Shown here: positions 31,537 to 40,502 of the stretch, piece after piece
Numbering within the stretch: position 1 is the first letter of the stretch
Layout: every line of letters begins with the position of its first letter
Assembly (NCBI GenBank): GCA_034927685.1
Contig: JAYFPO010000012.1
Location: 1 to 64,000 of the forward strand
DNA from: RGIG3159 sp034927685
GTDB taxonomy: Bacteria > Bacillota > Clostridia > Oscillospirales > Oscillospiraceae
Direction of reading: 5' to 3'
Length of the DNA: 64,000 nucleotides
Notes under the pieces: model-generated
Told to the model about the DNA's origin: nothing
Seen by the model: only the letters and a program-made list of their open reading frames with translations
The model's database searches: none
Translations under genes and position numbers: made by a program

Positions 31537-33816
31537 ATGGAGCACCTGGATCAGGAGACGGTTCAATTGTCCGACAATATCAGTCTCCAACATCAACGGA
31601 TCAGTCAATCAAACGCCGCCAAAATATCGGAAAACAATGCAGATACGAACGCACTGCCATTATATGAGATGTTCGGTTTTCTATCCAGCGCCTCACCCAT
31701 CGGGCTTATTATCACAGATACTGACGGGGTAATTATCAGTTTCAATAAAACCATACATGATTTATTTGGAATCACCCTCGAAGAGTACCGAAATACAAAT
31801 ATCTCCGAATTATACGCGAATCAGAAGGATCGGCAACACCTGCTTGCCATGTTCGCCGCGTCAAATACAGTGCGTGACTTTGAAGTCGAGATGAAACATA
31901 AGGACGGAATCACGCGGATCGTACTTGCCAATATTGATAATATTCAGTTTCACAGCGAGCATGTATTGCTGACCTCAGTATATGACATAACACAATATAT
32001 ACAAAGACAGGCTAGCTTGAGAGAGTCCGACAGAACTTACCGCACTCTTTTCAGCAATGTACCAGTTGGAATTACTGTTACAAACTTTCAGGGCGATTTA
32101 ATGATCCGCAATCATGCCATTATAGATCTTCTCGGCTACAGTGCAGATGAATTAAAGAACATGAGCATACGGGATTTTTATCTGATCCCCGCCGACCGGC
32201 TGCAGTTGCTTGATTTAACAAAAAGGCTCGGCAATGTGCGGGACTTTGAGACAAGGTTACGGCATAAAAACGGCAATGTGGTTTCAGTATTGATCAACAT
32301 CGATATCATTGAATTTAACAATCAAAAAAACTTGCTGCTTACCTCGATACGCGATATTACGAATCTGAAGCAAGCCGAATATGAACTGGCCAAAGAGCGT
32401 GATTTTTCAAATGCCATTCTAAATATCGCGGCAACCTTGATTGTCGTCCTTGATCGTAGCGGTATCATTACCAAGTTTAACCGGGCGTGTGAACAAATCA
32501 CCGGGTATTCCTTTGCTGAAGTTGACGGAACGTATTTGTGGGACAATCATTTTTTTGATCCTGTCATCACCCGGGAAGATATCAACCAACTGCTAAGCGA
32601 CAATAGTCTTGGTACCTATGATACTGTGCTGGTTTCAAAAAATGGAGCGAAACATCTTGTTTCATGGTCATTTGCGGCAATTATCAATAGCGAAAGGCAT
32701 ACCGAATATGTCATTGCCACCGGTATTGACATCACGAAGCGGCAACAGGCTGAGGATGACCTGCTGAAAGCGAATCGGGAATTGGCATCCTGGGTGGAAC
32801 AGCTTCGGCAAAGAACCGCAGAACTGAACCAATTAAATGAAATGGGCGAACAGCTTCAAAGCTGTCAGACTGTAACCGAGGCCTGCGCCATCAGCGCCCT
32901 GTATACCAAACGGATCTGCCCGGACAGTAACGGAGCGTTATATCTGATCAAAGAATCCAAAAATATTGCCGAAGCGGTGGAGGTATGGGGAACGTCCGAC
33001 TATGTGCAAAAAGTGTTTGAGCCTTTAAGTTGTTGGGCAATCCGGCGCGGGAGGCAGCATCTTGTCGACGACAACCACCCTGGCCTGCTTTGCAGACATA
33101 TCACCGGCCCTGAGTCCGGCCAATATCTCTGTGTCCCCTTGCTGGTAAACGGAGAGGCGATCGGAATTCTCCATCTGAACCACGTCGATTTTCCCGGACA
33201 GGGACAGAATCAAACAACAGCCCCGTCATATTCGGACCTAAAAGTACAAATCGTTACGACCATCGCGGAACATATCTCGCTTGCATTATCAAATCTGAAA
33301 TTAAAAGAAACCCTTCGTCAGCAGTCAATTCGAGATGCGCTTACCGGCCTTTTTAACAGGAGGTACATGGAAGAGACGCTTGCGCTGGAGCTGAACCGGG
33401 CGGAACGGGAAGACAAACCGGTCGCGGTGATTATGTTTGACATCGACCATTTCAAGGATTTTAACGATCTTGTCGGACATGACGGCGGAGATGCATTATT
33501 GCGCGAATTAGGCGGATTTTTAAAGAAAACCACGCGCGGCGGAGATATTGTCTGCCGATATGGCGGGGAAGAGTTTCTGGAGGTACTGCCTGGTGCAAAT
33601 TCAGAAAGTGCACGACTACATGCCGAAAAAATTCGTCAGGGCGTGAAAGAATTGCTGGTATACCATCTCGGAAAACCGCTTGCGAAATGTACGATCTCCC
33701 TTGGTGTTGCTGTCTTCCCAGAAAACGGATTCACCAGTGAAGCCCTGCTGAAAGCTGCCGACAACGCCCTTTACCGCGCGAAAAACGACGGCAGAGACAG
33801 TGTCGTGATGGCTTAG
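31537..33816 (+). CDS. PAS-GAF-GGDEF diguanylate cyclase
   Basis: A 759-residue signalling protein; ATG 31537 has AGGAGG 8 bases upstream. Three PAS domains lie at about residues 45-150, 165-275 and 290-400. A coiled stretch (ELASWVEQLRQRTAELNQLNEMG) and a GAF domain (about 435-575) follow, then a GGDEF domain (about 590-755). The active-site loop is RYGGEEF, an accepted GGDEF variant, and RGGD five residues before it is an RxxD inhibitory site. It should make cyclic di-GMP and be feedback-inhibited. No membrane segment is present, so it is cytoplasmic. It stands alone between terminators; the sensed signal is unknown. Confidence 0.95.
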   Translation: MEHLDQETVQLSDNISLQHQRISQSNAAKISENNADTNALPLYEMFGFLSSASPIGLIITDTDGVIISFNKTIHDLFGITLEEYRNTNISELYANQKDRQHLLAMFAASNTVRDFEVEMKHKDGITRIVLANIDNIQFHSEHVLLTSVYDITQYIQRQASLRESDRTYRTLFSNVPVGITVTNFQGDLMIRNHAIIDLLGYSADELKNMSIRDFYLIPADRLQLLDLTKRLGNVRDFETRLRHKNGNVVSVLINIDIIEFNNQKNLLLTSIRDITNLKQAEYELAKERDFSNAILNIAATLIVVLDRSGIITKFNRACEQITGYSFAEVDGTYLWDNHFFDPVITREDINQLLSDNSLGTYDTVLVSKNGAKHLVSWSFAAIINSERHTEYVIATGIDITKRQQAEDDLLKANRELASWVEQLRQRTAELNQLNEMGEQLQSCQTVTEACAISALYTKRICPDSNGALYLIKESKNIAEAVEVWGTSDYVQKVFEPLSCWAIRRGRQHLVDDNHPGLLCRHITGPESGQYLCVPLLVNGEAIGILHLNHVDFPGQGQNQTTAPSYSDLKVQIVTTIAEHISLALSNLKLKETLRQQSIRDALTGLFNRRYMEETLALELNRAEREDKPVAVIMFDIDHFKDFNDLVGHDGGDALLRELGGFLKKTTRGGDIVCRYGGEEFLEVLPGANSESARLHAEKIRQGVKELLVYHLGKPLAKCTISLGVAVFPENGFTSEALLKAADNALYRAKNDGRDSVVMA

Positions 33817-33936
33817 CGCGCAAAGGGAATCCATCCTGTCAGGCGGAGCGTCCAAACGTAAACGCAGCTGGCCCGTTGCCTGCAACCCATTGCGATAACT
33901 GAATTTCTCCAGGTTCGATTCCTTCACTCGGACCAA

Positions 33937-33971
33937 AGCAGGGTAAAATGAGAATTTTTACCCTGCTTTTT
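33937..33971 (+). terminator. First of two terminators after the diguanylate cyclase gene
   Basis: AGCAGGGTAAAA (33937-33948) pairs perfectly with TTTTACCCTGCT (33956-33967), followed by TTTT. Confidence 0.8.
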
Positions 33972-33986
33972 ATGCGATATGGCACA

Positions 33987-34023
33987 CAGCAGGGAGAACG
34001 CCTTCGTTTCTCCCTGCTGTTTT
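33987..34023 (+). terminator. Second terminator after the diguanylate cyclase gene
   Basis: CAGCAGGGAGA (33987-33997) pairs perfectly with TCTCCCTGCTG (34009-34019), followed by TTTT. Confidence 0.8.
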
Positions 34024-34057
34024 CTTGCAAAACATGCTGACACGCAATATGTTAGTA

Positions 34058-34087
34058 TTGACAATAGTGTGTGACATACAGTATAAT
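34058..34087 (+). promoter_or_regulatory. Promoter of the PadR operon
   Basis: TTGACA (34058-34063) and TATAAT (34082-34087) with an 18-base spacer, 18 bases before the start codon of padR-like, so the leader is very short. The spacer contains TGTGTGACATACA, a possible regulator site. Confidence 0.8.
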
Positions 34088-34105
34088 AATGCCGGAGGTG
34101 ATCCC

Positions 34106-34462
34106 ATGTCGGAAAAAGAGCAAATCCAAAGTTTTATCACAGAGCTTCGTCGGGGCAGCCTGACGCTGGCTGTTCTGGCGTGTCTGGAGCAGCCGCACTA
34201 TGGCTATGCGCTGCTGCAAACGATGCAGGAAAAGAATATCGAGATTGAAGCCAACACGCTGTATCCGCTACTGCGTCGTCTGGAAAGCCAGGGCTTGCTG
34301 CTCAGCGATTGGAATACCAGTGAGAGCAGGCCGAGGAAATTCTATACCGTCAGCGAAAAAGGGCGTCAGGTATATGACGAGCTGATGGCGGAATGGGAAA
34401 AAATGCGCAACAGTATTGACAGTATTTGCGGAAGGGGTGAACCGGATGGATCAACTGATTGA
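34106..34462 (+). CDS. PadR-family transcriptional regulator
   Basis: A 118-residue protein; GGAGGTG precedes ATG 34106. The PadR winged helix has the typical LRRGSLTLAVLACLEQPHYGYALLQTM opening, then ANTLYPLLRRLESQGLLLSDW and RKFYTVSEKGRQVYDEL. Small PadR proteins of this size lack the second helical domain and dimerise through the last helix. The gene overlaps the following membrane protein gene by 17 bp. PadR plus a DUF1700-like membrane protein is a common pair in Bacillota and is probably autoregulated in response to envelope or antimicrobial stress, as in related systems. Confidence 0.9.
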   Translation: MSEKEQIQSFITELRRGSLTLAVLACLEQPHYGYALLQTMQEKNIEIEANTLYPLLRRLESQGLLLSDWNTSESRPRKFYTVSEKGRQVYDELMAEWEKMRNSIDSICGRGEPDGSTD

Positions 34463-35480
34463 GCGCTATGTGTATGATGTCACGCGCCGTCTCCCGGAAA
34501 AAGATCGGAAGGACGTCGGCAAAGAGCTAAAATCCAATATTTATGACATGCTGCCGGACCGTGCGGAGGAAGCCGAAATCAAAGCGGTTCTGTATGAGCT
34601 GGGGGCGCCCGCTTCCCTGGCGGAGAAATACCGGCAAAAGCCCCGTTATCTGATCTCGCCCGCGATGTATGATGACTATGTGCGCGTGTTAAAATGGGTT
34701 TTGCCATTGGTTGGCGTTGTGGTTCTGGTGATCGGCATGATTTTAGGCGCGATTGACGCCATCAAGGACGGCATGGTTGACTTTTCCGTTTTTATGAGCA
34801 GCCTGCTCAAAAACGGCATTTCCATGGGTGTGTCCGCGGTGTTCCAGGCGCTTGTATGGACGACGGTTGGCTTTGCGATTGCCGAACGCTCCGGCGCCAG
34901 AGAAAACAAAGGCAGCAAACAGGAATGGACCATCGAAGCGCTGCCGGACATTTTGCCCAATGATAACGTCAGAATTCCGCTGTCCGACAGCATTCCCGAG
35001 CTGGTGCTGACCGTGATCTTCTCTGTCGTGGTAATTTTGATGTGCAGTGGGACCTTGCCCATTTTGTTTACGATTCGAACCGGCGATACCCAGATCCATA
35101 GCCTGCTTGGCGCCGCCTTCCTGGCAAAATGCGTCCCCGCCATTGCGGTCACGGCTTTTTTCAGCGTCTGCGAATGCATCATTAAGATCAAGGTGCGCAG
35201 ATGGACTCCGTTGGTCTGCGGCGCGGTCATCGTAAGCTGCCTGGTAAATATGGGCGTGATTTTCTACCTGATTACCCTGCCTGATTGGTTCAGCACGGAA
35301 TTTACGGCTTTTCTGCAAAGCAGGGATTGGGGCAGGATCGAGCTGCTGCGTTTTATGGGAACGCCCGTCGCAAATCCCGTCGGCGTCTCAATTTTCATTG
35401 TCGTTGCCGTTCTTTCCCTGGTGGGATGCGGTCATGCCGTTTTCAGAACCCTGGAGAACAAAAAGCAGTCGGATACCTGA
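34446..35480 (+). CDS. Integral membrane protein of the PadR/DUF1700-like pair
   Basis: A 344-residue protein starting MDQLIERYVYDVTRRLPEK, with AAGGGGTG upstream. The first 80 residues form a conserved cytoplasmic helical domain (LPEKDRKDVGKELKSNIYDML, LYELGAPASLAEKYR) seen in DUF1700-type proteins that sit next to PadR genes. About six to seven hydrophobic segments follow (first at about 83-105, last at about 315-335). Function is not known; such proteins are thought to take part in stress sensing or small-molecule export with their PadR partner. Overlap with padR-like indicates coupled translation. Confidence 0.75.
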   Translation: MDQLIERYVYDVTRRLPEKDRKDVGKELKSNIYDMLPDRAEEAEIKAVLYELGAPASLAEKYRQKPRYLISPAMYDDYVRVLKWVLPLVGVVVLVIGMILGAIDAIKDGMVDFSVFMSSLLKNGISMGVSAVFQALVWTTVGFAIAERSGARENKGSKQEWTIEALPDILPNDNVRIPLSDSIPELVLTVIFSVVVILMCSGTLPILFTIRTGDTQIHSLLGAAFLAKCVPAIAVTAFFSVCECIIKIKVRRWTPLVCGAVIVSCLVNMGVIFYLITLPDWFSTEFTAFLQSRDWGRIELLRFMGTPVANPVGVSIFIVVAVLSLVGCGHAVFRTLENKKQSDT

Positions 35481-35518
35481 CCCGACCGGCAAAACCTGCG
35501 CGGTCCATCCCGCGCGAG

Positions 35519-35554
35519 GAAGGCTCCCCCGCGCGCCGGCGCGGGGGAGCCTTC
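35519..35554. terminator. GC-rich hairpin after the PadR operon
   Basis: GAAGGCTCCCCCGCG (35519-35533) pairs perfectly with CGCGGGGGAGCCTTC (35540-35554). The trailing sequence is TGATTTC, a weak T-tract. Confidence 0.7.
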
Positions 35555-35674
35555 TGATTTCGCGAAATACCGCCTGCCGATTGCCGGGCGACCGCTGCCA
35601 GGACCGGGCCCCCGGAGGAACATCCCGAAAATAGCACGAATATGCTACTCTATGATGAAGTCGGAGGTTATGCT

Positions 35675-36319
35675 ATGCAGGAACACTATCCATTCGTAAA
35701 TCCACCCCTTCCCTATGCTTACGACGCGCTCGAGCCGTACATCGATACCAAAACCATGCACATCCATCACGATCGGCATCTGCAAACCTATGTGGACAAT
35801 CTCAATCGCGTGCTCCATGACGAGCCAAACCTGCAAACCTGGTCGCTGGAGCGGCTGCTCTATCACGCAGACAGGCTGCCGCCGGCGATCCGGCAGTCCG
35901 TCATCAACAATGGCGGCGGCGTTTTCAATCACATCTTTTATTTTGACGGCATGTCCAGTCCGGAGACAACTTCGCAGGCCGTGACGCTCGATCGGGCCAT
36001 CATGCGCAGCTTCGGATCGAAGGAAAATTTCTATTATGCGTTTCAAAAGCAGGCGCTTTCCGTGTTTGGTTCCGGGTATGCCTGGCTTGTCGTGGATCAA
36101 TGCGGGAAACTGAAAATCGTGACGTCGGCAAATCAGGACTCGCCCATTGTGCGGAATTTGTGTCCCGTCCTGGGGATTGACGTTTGGGAACACGCATATT
36201 ATCTGAAGCATTATAATGAGCGGGCGGCCTATGTCGACGATTGGTTCCATGTCATAAACTGGGGGCGCGCCGAGGAGCTTTATAAAAACTGCGCGCTGTG
36301 GCACAGAGTGCTCCAATAA
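35675..36319 (+). CDS. sodA: Iron/manganese superoxide dismutase
   Basis: A 214-residue protein; GGAGG precedes ATG 35675. The four metal ligands are in place: His31 (MHIHHDRH), His86 (GGVFNHIFYF), Asp169 and His173 (GIDVWEHAYYLKHY). It converts superoxide to peroxide and oxygen in the cytoplasm. The usual GGHxNH motif reads GGVFNH and the following FW reads FYF, so the second sphere is unusual. Metal choice cannot be fixed from sequence. It stands alone with its own terminator; in an anaerobe it would defend against transient oxygen. The neighbouring DtxR/Feo genes make iron-linked control plausible. Confidence 0.9.
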   Translation: MQEHYPFVNPPLPYAYDALEPYIDTKTMHIHHDRHLQTYVDNLNRVLHDEPNLQTWSLERLLYHADRLPPAIRQSVINNGGGVFNHIFYFDGMSSPETTSQAVTLDRAIMRSFGSKENFYYAFQKQALSVFGSGYAWLVVDQCGKLKIVTSANQDSPIVRNLCPVLGIDVWEHAYYLKHYNERAAYVDDWFHVINWGRAEELYKNCALWHRVLQ

Positions 36320-36355
36320 TCCGGCGGTCTCCCAAACTTCCGCACAAGCAACGCA

Positions 36356-36401
36356 AACGATCCATGTGTCAGGATTCGCACCTGTACATGGATCGTTTTT
36401 T
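36356..36401 (+). terminator. Rho-independent terminator after superoxide dismutase
   Basis: AACGATCCATGT (36356-36367) pairs with ACATGGATCGTT (36386-36397), followed by T to 36401. Confidence 0.85.
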
Positions 36402-36423
36402 GGCGCGGCGCTCTGTACAAAAC

Positions 36424-36849
36424 TCAGTTTTCTGTGAGCTGTGCGGTCAGACGCTCCAGATTTTTTACGGTAGCCGGGTCGAGAAAATGCTCTATTTTCT
36501 CGACCTGCTCCAATTCATTGTCGGAATGATTTAATGCGCACAGAAAACGATGGATCACTTCGTGACGGTACAGCAGATACTTGCCCGTCTCCCGCCCTTT
36601 GTCCGTCAGATAAATATCTCCGTACTTTTCCGCCTGAATGAATCCGGACAGGCCCAGCTGCTGCACCATTTTTGTAGCCGAGGATGTTTTCACATGGAGC
36701 ATTTTGGACAGATCGCTCACCCGGACGGATTCCTTCGGCCGCGTCAGGCGAAAAATCATTTCCAGATAGTCCTCCATGGCGCTGGTCAATTCGCCGTCCG
36801 CATTGATCGCGTAACCCTTCATGGTATAAAACCCGTCTGGCTGACTCAT
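36424..36849 (-). CDS. DtxR-family metal-dependent regulator
   Basis: A 141-residue regulator. ATG 36849 (MSQPDGFYTMKGYAINADGELTSAMEDYLEMIFRL) follows AGAGGTG; the open frame runs 19 codons further with no ribosome site. The winged helix (VSDLSKMLHVKTSSATKMVQQL) is followed by the metal-binding and dimerisation helices (ETGKYLLYRHEVIHRFLC and DNELEQVEKIEHFLDP). It lacks the SH3-like third domain of DtxR, like MntR/IdeR short forms. It is divergent from feoAB by about 110 bp and most likely represses iron uptake when ferrous iron (or manganese) is ample. Confidence 0.9.
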   Translation of the reverse strand: MSQPDGFYTMKGYAINADGELTSAMEDYLEMIFRLTRPKESVRVSDLSKMLHVKTSSATKMVQQLGLSGFIQAEKYGDIYLTDKGRETGKYLLYRHEVIHRFLCALNHSDNELEQVEKIEHFLDPATVKNLERLTAQLTEN

Positions 36850-36960
36850 TTCCCGCACCTCTTCCGCGCCGCGCGAAGATCGGTCACCATTCACGCCGGC
36901 GTGCATAACATGGTGATAGAAAGTTTCCTGATCCTAATTTATTCGAAGGGTGCATCGATT

Positions 36961-37197
36961 ATGAATGAGCAGATTTGTTTGAATGATATCAGGCCCGGTC
37001 AGCATGCCACTGTCAGCTCTCTGCAATCGACCGGGAGTATGCGGCGGCGTCTGTTGGACATTGGGCTGATTGAAAATACAGAGGTCGAATGTCTGGGGAG
37101 AAGTCCGGGGGGAGACCCCACGGCTTTTCTGATCCGGGGCGCGGTCATCGCAATCCGGTCCGAGGATTGCCGCAATATCCTGATTCACGCAGTATAA
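36961..37197 (+). CDS. feoA: Ferrous iron transport protein A
   Basis: A 78-residue SH3-like protein starting MNEQICLNDIRPGQHATV, with AAGGGTG upstream. The core RRRLLDIGLIENTEVECLGRSPGGDPTAFLIRGAVIAIR is the FeoA signature. It is a cytoplasmic partner of FeoB needed for ferrous iron uptake in characterised systems. The FeoB gene follows after 15 bp in the same operon, and a divergent DtxR-type regulator lies upstream. Confidence 0.95.
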   Translation: MNEQICLNDIRPGQHATVSSLQSTGSMRRRLLDIGLIENTEVECLGRSPGGDPTAFLIRGAVIAIRSEDCRNILIHAV

Positions 37198-37212
37198 TGC
37201 CGGAGCATTGGA

Positions 37213-39357
37213 ATGGGTCTGACAAACAGTTCCATCGGAATCAAAGCCGTTGATTCCGGTCTGATCCTGCAAAAGAGGACGCCCGGCGACCTTGTCGTCG
37301 CCCTGGCGGGCAATCCCAACGTCGGGAAGAGCACCGTGTTCAACAACCTCACGGGCCTCAACCAGCACACCGGCAACTGGCCGGGAAAGACGGTCACAAA
37401 CGCGCAGGGCTGGTGCGCAGCCGGAAATCACTCCTATGTGATGGTGGACATTCCGGGTACATATTCCCTGATGGCCCATTCCGCGGAGGAGGAGGTCGCG
37501 CGGAACTTTATCTGTTTTGGAGATCCGGACGCGGTCGTTGTGGTCTGCGACGCCACATGTCTGGAGCGCAACCTCAACCTTGTCCTGCAAACGCTCGAAA
37601 TTTCGTCCAAGGTCGTCGTCTGTGTCAATCTGATGGATGAAGCGAAGCGGAAAAATATTCGAATCAACTTGCCGCTCCTTGCAGCGCGGCTGGGCGTGCC
37701 GGTCGTCGGCGCTGTCGCAAGAAAAAAGAAAAGTCTGGCCGGGCTGATGGAGGCGATTGACCGCGCAGCAGACGCGCGCGGTCAGCCTACGCCTCTGTCT
37801 GTGCGCTATCCGGACGTCATCGAGGCCGCAATTTCCGAACTACAACCGCTGCTGCAGCGGAAATCCGGCGGGAAACTGAACAGCCGGTGGCTGAGTTTGA
37901 AGCTTCTGGATCAGGATGAATCTCTGATCCGGGAAATCAACGCTTACCTGGGCGAGGAGTTTTTGCGGGACGAACAGCTAAGCGATACGATCGCGCGGGC
38001 GAAACAAAGCCTGGCCGAGCAAGGAATTGACGCCGATCGCCTGAAGGATCTGGTCGTATCCGCGCTGGTAAACAGCGCGGAGAACCTATGCCGTGGCGCA
38101 ATTACCTATGAAAAACGCAATTACGACGCCTCCGACCGCAGATTAGATCAAATCCTCACCAGCAAGCTCACCGGATACCCCGTGATGCTCCTTCTGCTGG
38201 CTCTGGTATTTTGGGTGACGATTGCGGGCGCGAATTACCCGTCGGAACTGATTTCACGCGGCCTGTTCTGGGTGCAGGACAGACTGACGGCCCTGTTCCA
38301 GTCTGTCGGCGCGCCCGCCTGGCTGCATGGGATTCTCGTTCTTGGCGTTTACCGGGTCGTCGCCTGGGTCGTGTCCGTGATGCTGCCGCCGATGGCCATT
38401 TTCTTTCCGCTGTTTACGCTGTTGGAGGACGCCGGATACCTGCCGCGCGTGGCCTATAACCTTGATAAGCCCTTTCAGCGCTGCTGTGCCTGCGGAAAAC
38501 AGGCGCTTTGCATGTGTATGGGATTCGGATGCAACGCCGCGGGCATCATTGGGTGCCGGATCATCGACTCCCCGCGGGAGCGGCTGCTGGCGATTCTGAC
38601 CAATAACTTTGTTCCCTGCAATGGCCGCTTTCCCGCGCTGATTGCCATACTGACGATGTTTTTTGTGGGAACCGCGGGCGGTGTGTTTGCCTCGCTGCTC
38701 TCCGCCGTGCTGCTGACAGCCGTCATTGTGCTCGGCGTTGCGGTGACGTTTGCGGTCACCAAATTGCTCTCCAAAACCCTGCTCAAAGGCGTTCCGTCCT
38801 CCTTTACGTTGGAGCTGCCGCCCTACCGCAGACCGCAGATCGGCAAGGTGATCCTCCGCTCCATTTTCGACAGGACGCTGTTCGTGCTGGGCCGGGCGGT
38901 TTGCGTGGCGGCCCCCGCCGGGCTGGTCATTTGGCTCATGGCAAATATTTCAATCGGCGACGCCAGCATTCTGAATCACTGCGCCTCCTTTTTAAACCCC
39001 TTCGCCCACCTGATGGGGCTGGACGGCGTCATTTTGATCGCGTTTATTCTGGGTTTCCCCGCCAATGAAATCGTCATTCCGATTATCATTATGGCTTACA
39101 TGGCACAGGGCAGTATTCTGGAACTTGACAGCCTCGCGCAAATGAAACAATTATTTGTCGCAAACGGATGGACCTACGTCACAGCGATCAGTACCATGCT
39201 GTTTTCTCTCATGCACTGGCCCTGCTCGACCACACTGCTCACGATCAAAAAAGAAACCGGAAGCTGGAAGTGGACGGCGCTCGCGGCGGCGATACCGACG
39301 TTGGTCGGCGTCTGCTCCTGCATCCTCTTTACCGCCGTTGCCCGAATCATTGGATAA
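37213..39357 (+). CDS. feoB: Ferrous iron transport protein B
   Basis: A 714-residue membrane GTPase. The N-terminal G domain has G1 GNPNVGKST, G2 NWPGKTV, G3 DIPGTYSL and G4 NLMD. A helical GDI-like region follows to about residue 290. The membrane domain has the two FeoB gate repeats, one carrying CACGKQALCMCMGFGCNAAG with a cluster of cysteines. It imports Fe2+ across the cytoplasmic membrane. The ATG at 37213 follows GGAG. A C-terminal cytoplasmic FeoC-like part is absent, as in many Bacillota. It ends before a bidirectional hairpin. Confidence 0.95.
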   Translation: MGLTNSSIGIKAVDSGLILQKRTPGDLVVALAGNPNVGKSTVFNNLTGLNQHTGNWPGKTVTNAQGWCAAGNHSYVMVDIPGTYSLMAHSAEEEVARNFICFGDPDAVVVVCDATCLERNLNLVLQTLEISSKVVVCVNLMDEAKRKNIRINLPLLAARLGVPVVGAVARKKKSLAGLMEAIDRAADARGQPTPLSVRYPDVIEAAISELQPLLQRKSGGKLNSRWLSLKLLDQDESLIREINAYLGEEFLRDEQLSDTIARAKQSLAEQGIDADRLKDLVVSALVNSAENLCRGAITYEKRNYDASDRRLDQILTSKLTGYPVMLLLLALVFWVTIAGANYPSELISRGLFWVQDRLTALFQSVGAPAWLHGILVLGVYRVVAWVVSVMLPPMAIFFPLFTLLEDAGYLPRVAYNLDKPFQRCCACGKQALCMCMGFGCNAAGIIGCRIIDSPRERLLAILTNNFVPCNGRFPALIAILTMFFVGTAGGVFASLLSAVLLTAVIVLGVAVTFAVTKLLSKTLLKGVPSSFTLELPPYRRPQIGKVILRSIFDRTLFVLGRAVCVAAPAGLVIWLMANISIGDASILNHCASFLNPFAHLMGLDGVILIAFILGFPANEIVIPIIIMAYMAQGSILELDSLAQMKQLFVANGWTYVTAISTMLFSLMHWPCSTTLLTIKKETGSWKWTALAAAIPTLVGVCSCILFTAVARIIG

Positions 39358-39415
39358 CTTCGCCGGGAAAACGCCGGGGTGTGCAGAACCGCGAATTCCC
39401 ATGATCGAAGGCAAA

Positions 39416-39444
39416 GAGAGCACCTGCCCGAGGCAGGTGCTCTC
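39416..39444. terminator. Hairpin between convergent feoB and GNAT genes
   Basis: GAGAGCACCTGCC (39416-39428) pairs with GGCAGGTGCTCTC (39432-39444). It can serve both strands, though T-runs are weak. Confidence 0.75.
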
Positions 39445-39475
39445 CGCTTGATGATCCGCTGCGGTTTCCCGTGGG

Positions 39476-40099
39476 TTATCCGAGCTGTCCCGGAAGCTTC
39501 CGCTTTTCCTTCGGCGGGAACTGCGCGTCGAAGGCGTCGATGTCGACTCCTTCGCAATCGTACCCGTCCGGATCGGCATAGGTTCCCGTGATCCCGTCGA
39601 GGAAGCCGGGCTCCAATTCCTTGATCAGAAAGTACGGAACCGCCTCTTCTCTCGGCTCTGCCGCATAATGGATGCCTTTGGTACTCGCCACCACAAAACC
39701 GGATTTCCCGTAAAAATCGAGATTACCGGTAATCGCCAGCGCCTTTGCGCCGAGCTTTTTTGCCTGTTCCATGGAATCCTGCAACAGCGCCGCGCCGTAG
39801 CCCTGGCGCTGGAAGTCGGGGTCCACACTGATTGGGCCGAAGGTCATAATGGGAATGATTCTGCCGTCATCCGCATGAATTTCAGAAGGCGCATACATGA
39901 CATGCGCAATGATTTTCCCCTCTACCGTCAGGCACAGGCTCAGTTCCGGGATAAAATCGGGACGCGTGCGATAACGGCGCAGGACATAATGCTCCAGGCA
40001 TCCCGGACGGTATACGTTCCAAAATACTTCTCTCGTCAAGTTTTCGACTTCGCTGTAATCGGCGCTTGTTTCCAAGCGGATGCTGTAGACATGTTTCAT
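39476..40099 (-). CDS. GNAT-family N-acetyltransferase
   Basis: A 207-residue protein (MKHVYSIRLETSADYSEVENLTREVFW). The acetyl-CoA loop is PISVDPDFQRQGYGAALLQDSMEQAKKLG (about residues 90-118), with the Q/RxxGxG/A pattern, followed by ITGNLDFYGKSGF, typical of the domain's end. The acceptor is unknown. Its C-terminal third (EPGFLDGITGTYADPDGYDCEGVD) is characteristic of a clostridial subgroup of GNAT enzymes often annotated only as predicted acetyltransferases. It is monocistronic, converging on feoB. Confidence 0.85.
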   Translation of the reverse strand: MKHVYSIRLETSADYSEVENLTREVFWNVYRPGCLEHYVLRRYRTRPDFIPELSLCLTVEGKIIAHVMYAPSEIHADDGRIIPIMTFGPISVDPDFQRQGYGAALLQDSMEQAKKLGAKALAITGNLDFYGKSGFVVASTKGIHYAAEPREEAVPYFLIKELEPGFLDGITGTYADPDGYDCEGVDIDAFDAQFPPKEKRKLPGQLG

Positions 40100-40502
40100 C
40101 GTGTAATTCCTCCAAAATTGTTGTTAGGCAATGATGGGAGGCTTGTGCAGAGATGGATTGACGCAAACCTCCCGGTCAGCGCACAATCTCCAAGGTATTG
40201 CTCTTTTTCAAACAGCATTCTCCTAAGTTTCATTCAATCTTTCGACTGTAGCTCCAGTGTAGCAGAAACTGGCAATGAATTCAATCCTGCCTCTTCAAAA
40301 TTCAGGCTGCCCCCCCAAACATGCACCGCAAGCATGTTTGATGGCCGTAATATCCATGGTTGAGACGGCAGATGGGCGGAATCGGCACTGGAATTTGTGG
40401 GTGGCTACTGGAAATATACTTAATGGTTAGCTCACACAATTACATGGTGTTCCGTTGAACATCGTGGACACCAAGCATTTGATGCTGATTATTCTGACGG
40501 TT
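40100..40502. other. Intergenic region without a supported gene
   Basis: About 400 bases with no coding pattern. A short perfect stem AAACATGC/GCATGTTT (40317-40324 and 40332-40339) is the only visible structure. It marks the change to AT-rich sequence of the next gene. Confidence 0.6.

Noticed and set aside
32322..32546. Minus-strand frame in the GGDEF gene
   Set aside because: Shadow frame inside a well-supported PAS domain region.
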